Assembly (NCBI GenBank): GCA_017445435.1
Contig: JAFSUE010000148.1
Location: 1-6,887, forward strand
Direction of reading: 5' to 3'
DNA from: Selenomonadaceae bacterium
GTDB taxonomy: Bacteria > Bacillota > Negativicutes > Selenomonadales > Selenomonadaceae
DNA: 6,887 bases
The notes beneath the pieces were generated by a model that was not told the origin of the DNA, ran no database searches, and saw nothing but the letters and a program-made list of their open reading frames with translations. This document shows, one piece after another, positions 1 to 5,495 of this stretch. How positions within the stretch are numbered: position 1 is the first letter of the stretch; every line of letters begins with the position of its first letter. The position numbers and the translations under genes are program-made.

Positions 1-1271
1 ATCTGTGTCACGTCGGCAGGGTCATTGTACTTGACATTGAAAGCATTCGTGAATTTATCTTTACCAACGCTTTGTTCAATGGTGTATCCTTCATCTGTAT
101 CAAGTGAAAGTGTGCCTTCACCATTCGGGCTGATGTAGTAAACGCCGTCGCTAACTGTTATTCCAATGTTATAAGTTTTAGTAACGTCGCCTTGCTCCAG
201 CGTGACTTCATAAATTGCGCCGTTATCCGCCGTGTACGTATAAATATTTCCGTTTTTAGTAAAGTTGTAAGTTTTGCCGCCAGTCGCCGTGTACGTGTAA
301 TTGTTGCCGCTATGAGTCAGCGCAGAAGGATTTGTCGCCGCTAAAGTTGTGTTCAAGCCGTCGTCCGTCTCAATGACGCTTACTTTGCCGCTAAGTAAAT
401 CGGCTATGAAACCTTTATTGTCACTGCTTACGGTATAGCCGCCGCCTGATTTAACTTCGTCATCCTCCATCGTCATATTGCCAACTTTTATTTGTACGTC
501 GTAAGTCAACGTGCCAGGATCAACCGTTACGGTGTACGTAACAATATTTAATGGGTTTGTCTTATCGTCAATGTAAGTGTATGAGCCGTCAGTATTCTTC
601 GTGAACTCGTACTCTTTGCCGCCCTTCGTGACGTTGTAAGTAACAGTACCGTCTGCATTTTCAACCTTGTTGTTAGTTGTCACTTTATTATTAAATTCTA
701 ACGCAGTAGCTGTACCTTCGCTATTGGCGTCAACTTTCAATACGTCCGTTAAAAGTCCGATAATGGTATCGTCGCCAGAAATGGTATAGTCTTTGCCGTC
801 AACTTTTTTATCTAAGGTAAGCTCTTCATTTTCTATTGTGCCGCTAGCCAATTTAATTTCAGCGTCTTTATCAGAATAGGTTGTAATTAAACCGTCTGTC
901 AACGTGATATTGTAAACGGTATTGTTAGCTTTATCCGTGTAAGTGAATGTGCCGTCGGAATTTTTTTCAATGGCATAGGTTTCAGTAGAATCTGTCTTAT
1001 TGGTTATGGTGTATGAAGTTTTAGTCTCGCCGTCTACAGTTGTCGTGACGGGATTAGACAAAGTATATTTATCCGTGTCAATATATAAAGTTGTATTTTT
1101 ATGTTCGTCGTCTTTGTCGACTACTTCAACAACGGAAGTCAAAATATTTAAAAATGTCGTGAGGTCGTCTGAAGTATTTTCTGATGTGACAGTATAATAC
1201 TTGCCTTCGTCATTAGCCAATACAGTGAATTTGTTGTCTTTATATTCGCCTTTTTCTGCGGTAATGGAAAG
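1..1271 (-). repeat. Coding repeats: divergent 110-140-residue Thr/Tyr/Asp-rich modules (three complete, one cut by the window edge)
   Basis: Residues 1367-1789. Three copies align by eye: about 1367-1505, 1506-1626 and 1627-1734; a fourth starts at about 1735 and leaves the window. Each has (i) a Y-T-(V/I)-(T/S) strand, (ii) a short hydrophobic helix-like piece, FLNILTSVVEV (1406-1416), IIGLLTDVLKV (1536-1546), FIADLLSGKVSV (1654-1665), followed after a linker by a T-x-L end (NTTL, TATAL, NTTL), and (iii) a hairpin DGTFTYTDKANNTVYNITL (1472-1490), DGSYTYIDDK... (1594-), GNIYTYTADNGAIYEVTL (1707-1724). I do not recognise the module as a named domain. The distal position in a TpsA suggests repeated surface-exposed beta-sandwich or stalk units. 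Confidence 0.7.
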
Positions 1272-4200
1272 ATTTATAATCGTCGGTTCAATGACAACTG
1301 CAGTTTTCAAATAAATTGCGTTATTGTCGGGGGAAGTTCCAGCCGCGCTAACCTTATCATCATTGGATTCTTTCCACGTGTCATTAGAATTTTCATCGAA
1401 TTGGAAGTTGTAGCCAAATTGAGAAGAATATATCAGCGCTTCAGCAAAAGAATTGTTATTTCCAATTTCAAAGTTTGTAGCGTTATTTGGGTCAATAACG
1501 GTGGACTTGACTAAACTGGAATCTACTTCGTCAATATCGCCAGTGACACTTTGCCCCGAATTTTTATAGCGAGTATATAAAACATTGCCGTTGCTGTCGT
1601 GTACTTTATGAACATTTGATTCGTTCACCGTGACAAGGCTGGAAGGTGTAATTTTACCCGCCTCATCAAGTTCATTGTAACGTTGGACAGTAACATTTTG
1701 CATAAACGCCGATAAAAGCGGTTGCCTTGCCTTATCGGTAACGTTATCTGGATTAGCATAAAGACGCCACACAAGCTCTGAATCAAGCTCTGAATTCGTG
1801 CCGCCCATATCGATATTTTCAAACGCCGTCCACAAGGTATTCATTACCTTTGCTTTGTCAATCTCTGGATTTGTGGTATCGGAAGGCGAATAGGAAGATT
1901 TAGACGTTGTATCAAAAACATTTTCGTCCAGTTCGATTGAAGTATCAGGCTTTTCTGCGCTTTCAAGTTCAGTGTATCCCGTCACGTTGGCAGGCGCAAT
2001 GTTATAACTGTTTGTGCCAGTGATTGTGCCTTCATTGTAAACACTGCTAATTACAGCATCTGCTATCGCGTCAACGTCAGCAATAATTCCTGCCGCGTTT
2101 CCAGTAGTTGAAGTTGCAGTCACGTCGCCGAAATTATAAGCGCTGTTCACTGTAATTTTACCAATCGAAGAATTGAGAATACCTGCGGCGGAAGTGCCTT
2201 TGATAGTGCCTAAGTTGTAAACGTCCGTGAAAGTGGATTCGCCTTCCGTAAGGTTAATACCGAAAATACCTGCAGACAAACCATTGGCGCTTGTAATGTC
2301 GCCGTAGTTGTAAATATTTTTGAATACTGCGGAGGGGCTATAATATTCTTCTTCCCGTTCGTCATAGTATTTATTTTGCGCCCTCAAAATACCAGCCGCA
2401 CCTTTAGAACCAGTCACCTTTGCAAAGTTATAAACGTTATCAAAAGTAACAGTTTTACTGCCGCCAAGATTATCTACAATGCCCGCGCCAAAATTTTTGC
2501 TGTCTATTTCACCAAAATTATACACATTTTTTAAATTAATTTCTTCGGAGATATTACCTAATATTCCAGAAGCATAATCTCCTGCAGAATACGTTAAATC
2601 ATTAGAATCAGGTTCAACTTCAGTTCCCGTTGCAGTGATTGTACCAAAGTTGTATACGTTCTCAAAATTTGTAGAATAATTAACCGAGTTTACAATACCT
2701 ACCGCGCTAAGTCCTGTGACATTACCGACGTTGTAAATATTAGTCAAATTATCGTTAGCTCTATAAATTTTATTGAAAATGCCGCTCGCGAATCCTTTTG
2801 TTGCTTTAACCGTACCAAAATTAAAAATATTATCAGCAGTAGCGTCGCTAAATACATTAACAATACCAGCAGTATTTCCATATTTACTGTAATAACCTCC
2901 AACATAGGAGTCGCCTTTAATGTATGTACTGGAGGAAGTAATATTGCCAAAGTTATATACATTTTTTAAATTACCGTAGGCTAGGTAAGAAATTCCAGCA
3001 GTGTAGCCACTGTTGCTTTCGTTCGTGATATTTCCGACGTTGTAAACATTTTCTACATTTCCGTTGAGTTGGTACGCAATGCCAGCTACATCTGAATACT
3101 CTTTAGCCGTGCTAGTAATTTCGCCAGAATTGTAGATGTTACTAGCGGTACTGTTTATCTTGTAGGCAATACCGTAGGCGCTCCCATAATTTTCTCCAGA
3201 AGCAGTAACAGAACCAGAGTTGTAGCTATTTTTGACAGTAGTGACATAACTATCTGAATCATTTCCAGCAAGCAATCCAGCCGCGCCACGAAGAGCATTG
3301 ATTTTGCCAGTATTGAAAGAATTTTCTACAGTCCTCAGCTGATAATACGCAAGTCCGCCTGCATATGAAGTATTATAATTACCTGAAGTACTCCCAATAT
3401 CACCAGAATTATAGCTGTTATAAATACCTACATCATAATGAGAAAATCCCAAAAGACCACCAGCATACATGTTTGACGTGACAGATGCCATGTTGGCAAC
3501 TTTATTTAAATTAACAGTAGCGTATTCGTAATTCTGATTTAACTCATCAAAGTAAACATGTGTATATCCAAAAATACCACCTGCATAACTTCTAGAAGAA
3601 ATTGCGCCCTGATTCATTGAGTTGATAATAGAGACATTCTTGCCATTAACATAACCAGCAATACCGCCAGCATAACTTTTATAAGATGTAGAAGTAACGG
3701 GAGCAAAATTTTCTATATTTTCAAAGGTTACAATGGGTGAACCAGCACCAGCAACAGCAACCAAAATATAGTATCCATAGTCATCAGATTGAGCGTCTGG
3801 ATAATCTTCAGAGACTACGACTTTTTCTACCTTTTGAGAAGGGCCATATTTAGTATTTCCAACAAGACCACCAGCATAAGTACCCGTTATGCCTGTACCG
3901 TTGACAGAAACATTTTTAATTGTGGTTTCAAAATTTTCATTTGCGGGGGACACTATGCCGCCGATAAGTCCGCCGACAGCCGAATCCGAATTGCTACTTG
4001 CATCTATATTAACATTGGTAATACGAACATTTTTAATTGTGCCAGCGAAAACTGAAAATAAGCCCTGCGCCGCCAATTCGCCCTGCGCATCAGTGACACT
4101 TGTGTCAGTTTTCAAACCGTTTATTTTAAAGTTCAAGCCGTTAAAGGTAATCAAATCACTTGAATTTTCAAAGTCTCTATAATCCATTTTGTAGCCAAGC

Positions 4201-5369
4201 GGCGTGAATAGCTTGTCTTTGTACTCGTCTGTAGTGAAATCAATATCGTTGCCAAGCATATACTTGCCGCTAACGTATCCATCAAGCGGCGCATTATATG
4301 GAATGGTATAGGAATTGCCCGATGTAGTAACAGTAACTTCGGCTTCTTCGGTTTTGTTAGAATTACTGCGGTTTACTAAATTTAAATCTTCAACTGAAGT
4401 TATCAGCCTGTAATCGTCGATTGTTTGAATACCGTTTTCAAATGCGTAGGCATTCCAACCAAGTTTATTAGCGGAGTTAGGCATATTTTCATCACCGAGT
4501 GTATCAGCGACAAAATATTTATACTCTAAATTATTGACAACGTCGTCATTCAGCTGGTTTGGTTCAAGATTATCTGTCGAAACAATGTAGCCAACTTCAG
4601 GATTTTTGTAGGAATATAAATTGACTTCGTCTCCTTGAAGTATTGGGGCGTCGTTCCATTTGTAGGTTGTTTCTTCATCAGAATCAGTTAATTCTTCATC
4701 AGGTTTAGTTAATTTCTTTACGTCAGCGGTGTTGCGAATTTGAATCGTGTTGCCTTCAATCGTCAAGCTATTAGCCTGTACTTGACCGAGAAACATAACG
4801 TCGCCGTCTGCAATATCATAAGTTCCCATAATATCGGAACTTTTCAAGCCGTTTTCATTTATATGTGCAATTTCGCTGAAAAGATCGAAATCAGCTTTAT
4901 TGCCGTTGTTAATGTAATTATCAATATCATCACTGGAAAGTGAACGCGTCGAAACGTAGAAGTCATTTGCTACGACGCTAGAATTTGGACCAAATAAAAC
5001 GCCGTTGGGATTTACAATATAAAAATTGCCTGGTACAGCAGAGGCGTCGATACTGCCATAAATCAGCGAAGGATTTTTAAAAAGTGAAGCGTCGACGTAG
5101 TTTAACATATTTGTCATACCGCTAAACGTCAACAATTCATCTTTATTTATGGAAAAATCTTTCCAGCTAAGAAAGCCGTTTGCTACATCGCCAGTAACCG
5201 TTTTAGCAATTTCATTATAGTTTACGTTATTGCGGACATCTGCGGGATTTATCACAGGCATAGCTTGTGCAATATGCTGATTAGCGAACATACCGCCGAA
5301 AACTGCCGCGCTGCCCAAAAGCATTTTACACAAAGTCCTGTACTGTTTCTTCAGAACTTTCCTTTTCAT
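1..5369 (-). CDS. TpsA-type filamentous haemagglutinin/adhesin exoprotein, GLUG-repeat containing (partial, 3' end outside window)
   Basis: Secreted partner of a two-partner secretion system, likely a large surface adhesin. Starting at ATG 5369-5367, I read every codon in this frame down to position 3 and found no stop: 1789 residues, C-terminus missing. Order: basic n-region and hydrophobic signal peptide ending AQA (1-36); TPS domain (about 37-215) with an F-L-S-W-K-D-F segment and the hallmark NPNG at 120-123 (YIVNPNGVLFGPN); acidic linker (about 218-250); GLUG entry with YRLITSVEDLNLV, ML-GNDIDF and LFTPLGY, then GLFSVFAGTIKNV (320-450) and AGG(L/I)xG repeats; YN-x-G repeats to about 1129; WRLY...PLLSAF (1201-1221); divergent long repeats from 1367. 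The only cysteine is C14. The start is chosen because GGAAGGTG lies 7 bases upstream; later in-frame ATGs (residues 16, 27, 37) would remove the signal peptide. It lies 126 bp downstream of its transporter gene on the same strand. Family assignment is firm; ligand and function are inferred. Confidence 0.93.
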   Translation of the reverse strand, partial: MKRKVLKKQYRTLCKMLLGSAAVFGGMFANQHIAQAMPVINPADVRNNVNYNEIAKTVTGDVANGFLSWKDFSINKDELLTFSGMTNMLNYVDASLFKNPSLIYGSIDASAVPGNFYIVNPNGVLFGPNSSVVANDFYVSTRSLSSDDIDNYINNGNKADFDLFSEIAHINENGLKSSDIMGTYDIADGDVMFLGQVQANSLTIEGNTIQIRNTADVKKLTKPDEELTDSDEETTYKWNDAPILQGDEVNLYSYKNPEVGYIVSTDNLEPNQLNDDVVNNLEYKYFVADTLGDENMPNSANKLGWNAYAFENGIQTIDDYRLITSVEDLNLVNRSNSNKTEEAEVTVTTSGNSYTIPYNAPLDGYVSGKYMLGNDIDFTTDEYKDKLFTPLGYKMDYRDFENSSDLITFNGLNFKINGLKTDTSVTDAQGELAAQGLFSVFAGTIKNVRITNVNIDASSNSDSAVGGLIGGIVSPANENFETTIKNVSVNGTGITGTYAGGLVGNTKYGPSQKVEKVVVSEDYPDAQSDDYGYYILVAVAGAGSPIVTFENIENFAPVTSTSYKSYAGGIAGYVNGKNVSIINSMNQGAISSRSYAGGIFGYTHVYFDELNQNYEYATVNLNKVANMASVTSNMYAGGLLGFSHYDVGIYNSYNSGDIGSTSGNYNTSYAGGLAYYQLRTVENSFNTGKINALRGAAGLLAGNDSDSYVTTVKNSYNSGSVTASGENYGSAYGIAYKINSTASNIYNSGEITSTAKEYSDVAGIAYQLNGNVENVYNVGNITNESNSGYTAGISYLAYGNLKNVYNFGNITSSSTYIKGDSYVGGYYSKYGNTAGIVNVFSDATADNIFNFGTVKATKGFASGIFNKIYRANDNLTNIYNVGNVTGLSAVGIVNSVNYSTNFENVYNFGTITATGTEVEPDSNDLTYSAGDYASGILGNISEEINLKNVYNFGEIDSKNFGAGIVDNLGGSKTVTFDNVYNFAKVTGSKGAAGILRAQNKYYDEREEEYYSPSAVFKNIYNYGDITSANGLSAGIFGINLTEGESTFTDVYNLGTIKGTSAAGILNSSIGKITVNSAYNFGDVTATSTTGNAAGIIADVDAIADAVISSVYNEGTITGTNSYNIAPANVTGYTELESAEKPDTSIELDENVFDTTSKSSYSPSDTTNPEIDKAKVMNTLWTAFENIDMGGTNSELDSELVWRLYANPDNVTDKARQPLLSAFMQNVTVQRYNELDEAGKITPSSLVTVNESNVHKVHDSNGNVLYTRYKNSGQSVTGDIDEVDSSLVKSTVIDPNNATNFEIGNNNSFAEALIYSSQFGYNFQFDENSNDTWKESNDDKVSAAGTSPDNNAIYLKTAVVIEPTIINLSITAEKGEYKDNKFTVLANDEGKYYTVTSENTSDDLTTFLNILTSVVEVVDKDDEHKNTTLYIDTDKYTLSNPVTTTVDGETKTSYTITNKTDSTETYAIEKNSDGTFTYTDKANNTVYNITLTDGLITTYSDKDAEIKLASGTIENEELTLDKKVDGKDYTISGDDTIIGLLTDVLKVDANSEGTATALEFNNKVTTNNKVENADGTVTYNVTKGGKEYEFTKNTDGSYTYIDDKTNPLNIVTYTVTVDPGTLTYDVQIKVGNMTMEDDEVKSGGGYTVSSDNKGFIADLLSGKVSVIETDDGLNTTLAATNPSALTHSGNNYTYTATGGKTYNFTKNGNIYTYTADNGAIYEVTLEQGDVTKTYNIGITVSDGVYYISPNGEGTLSLDTDEGYTIEQSVGKDKFTNAFNVKYNDPADVTQ
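1275..1982 (-). other. Non-repetitive segment after the solenoid, with WRLY...PLL motif
   Basis: Residues about 1130-1365 of the exoprotein. The YN-x-G pattern ends at the PANVTG stretch (1126-1131). A Ser/Thr/Asp-rich linker follows, then VWRLYANPDNV (1200-1210) and QPLLSAFMQNVTV (1216-1228). A W-R-(I/L)-Y ... P-L-L sequence commonly closes GLUG regions of large haemagglutinin-like proteins, which fits its place here. The rest (for example NVLYTRYKNSGQSVTGD and FGYNFQFDEN) is not recognised. It looks like one or two beta-rich domains separating the shaft from the distal repeats. Confidence 0.6.
1983..3434 (-). repeat. Coding tandem repeats: YN-x-G ... AG-I solenoid units
   Basis: Residues about 646-1129 contain some 15 related units with the pattern (hydrophobic)-x-N-(V/I/S)-Y-N-x-G-x-(I/V)-T, then a variable stretch and (A/S)-(A/V)-G-I. 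Clear examples are VENVYNVGNIT (772-782), LKNVYNFGNIT (801-811), LTNIYNVGNVT (875-885), FENVYNFGTIT (902-912), LKNVYNFGEID (946-956), FKNIYNYGDIT (1016-1026) and FTDVYNLGTIK (1047-1057). Unit length varies from about 27 to 57 residues because the middle stretch differs. The repeats continue the GLUG solenoid and probably form the shaft of the adhesin. At DNA level they are diverged, so they are old or kept apart by selection rather than recently amplified. Confidence 0.85.
3435..4412 (-). other. GLUG-type beta-solenoid entry region with AGG(L/I)xG repeats
   Basis: About residues 320-645. It opens with the layout usual for GLUG proteins: YRLITSVEDLNLV (320-332), KYMLGNDIDF (369-378), LFTPLGY (387-393), FNGLNFKINGLK (409-420), then GLFSVFAGTIKNVRITNV (436-453). 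GLUG cores follow at VGGLIG (465-470), YAGGLVG (498-504), YAGGIAG (566-572), YAGGIFG (595-601) and YAGGLLG (635-641). GLUG segments occur in extracellular adhesins and some peptidases; no catalytic motif is seen, so a structural or adhesive role is favoured. The spacing between the second and third cores is stretched by an insertion at residues 505-550. Confidence 0.8.
4725..5261 (-). other. TPS (haemagglutination activity / FhaB N-terminal) secretion domain
   Basis: About residues 37-215 of the exoprotein. In this family the domain folds as a short right-handed beta-helix and is the part recognised by the POTRA domains of the TpsB partner. Visible hallmarks are FLSWKDFSI (66-74), the strand-turn pattern LIYGSIDAS, the sequence NFYIVNPNGVLFGPNSSV (115-132) with NPNG at 120-123, and VMFLGQVQANSLTIEGNTI (191-209), which looks like a further helical rung. 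The right boundary is approximate; an acidic segment rich in Asp, Glu and Thr begins near residue 218. Confidence 0.88.
5262..5369 (-). other. Signal peptide of the TpsA exoprotein
   Basis: Residues 1-36. A long, strongly basic n-region (K2, R3, K4, K7, K8, R11, K15) is followed by a hydrophobic core (MLLGSAAVFGGMFA, 16-29) and a polar stretch ending A34-Q35-A36, an AxA signal peptidase I site, so the mature chain would start at M37. The n-region is longer than in ordinary signal peptides, as is common for very large TPS and autotransporter passengers, but I do not recognise the classical extended signal peptide motif of proteobacterial proteins. No lipobox: C14 lies before the hydrophobic core. 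Confidence 0.85.
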
Positions 5370-5376
5370 TTTAATT

Positions 5377-5384
5377 CACCTTCC
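5377..5384 (-). promoter_or_regulatory. Shine-Dalgarno of the TpsA gene
   Basis: On the minus strand GGAAGGTG precedes ATG with a 7-base spacer (AATTAAA). It is close to the ideal anti-Shine-Dalgarno complement and fixes the start of the exoprotein at 5369. It lies outside the upstream hairpin, so that hairpin would not mask it. Confidence 0.85.
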
Positions 5385-5417
5385 ATTGTTCAATTAGTAG
5401 CTTGTAGATAGTGGAGG

Positions 5418-5467
5418 GTAAAAAAAATTTCTAGCCTAGTTCACTAGCCCCTAGAAATTTTTTTTAC
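5418..5467. terminator. Perfect 17-bp inverted repeat, possible bidirectional terminator or attenuator between tpsB and tpsA
   Basis: The arm at 5418-5434 (GTAAAAAAAATTTCTAG) is exactly complementary to 5451-5467, with a 16-base spacer that can itself form a 4-bp CTAG/CTAG stem (5436-5439 with 5444-5447) around a TTCA loop. The outer arms supply eight A on one side and eight T on the other in both directions, the layout of a bidirectional Rho-independent terminator. The stem is poor in G+C, so strength is uncertain. Because it separates two genes expected to be co-expressed, partial read-through (less TpsA transcript than TpsB, or a separate tpsA promoter) is the simplest reading; an mRNA-stabilising hairpin is an alternative. 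Confidence 0.6.
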
Positions 5468-5491
5468 TTACTACTTACTACTCACTACTTA
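5464..5491. repeat. Four imperfect copies of a 7-bp tandem repeat (CTACTTA)
   Basis: Successive units on the plus strand are TTACTTA, CTACTTA, CTACTCA, CTACTTA, followed by CTAA. The array sits directly after the TpsB stop codon and partly overlaps the right arm of the inverted repeat. Read on the transcribed strand it gives repeated TAAGTAG, full of stop codons. Function unknown; short tandem repeats like this can vary in copy number and alter spacing. Confidence 0.7.
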
Positions 5492-5495
5492 CTAA

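Noticed and set aside
1000..1197. Plus-strand frame of 65 codons
   Set aside because: Antisense shadow of the first distal repeat of TpsA; low-complexity Val/Ser composition mirrors the repeats.
1625..1822. Minus-strand frame of 65 codons in a different phase
   Set aside because: Overlaps the continuous TpsA frame completely; no ribosome site or motif. The same holds for the 72-codon frame at 2744-2962 and the 61-codon frame at 6068-6253 inside TpsB.
1983..3434. CRISPR array or other non-coding repeat array
   Set aside because: The recurring DNA motifs (such as GTTGTAAAC on the plus strand) are the reverse complement of codons for V-Y-N; spacing is irregular and the frame is open throughout.
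3720..3800. Transmembrane helix in TpsA at YYILVAVAGAG
   Set aside because: The apolar run is only about 11-13 residues, too short for a membrane span, and sits in the middle of an extracellular solenoid.
3789..4182. Two overlapping plus-strand frames of 88 and 97 codons
   Set aside because: They lie antisense to the GLUG region of the exoprotein, have no convincing ribosome site or domain, and the minus-strand frame carries clear family motifs there.
4740..4943. Plus-strand frame of 67 codons
   Set aside because: Antisense to the TPS domain of TpsA; no independent support.
5370..5417. Separate promoter for the TpsA gene (TATCTA as a -10 box)
   Set aside because: TATCTA lies in a plausible place but the region 17 bases upstream falls in the T-tract and matches no -35 consensus, so the evidence is too weak to call.
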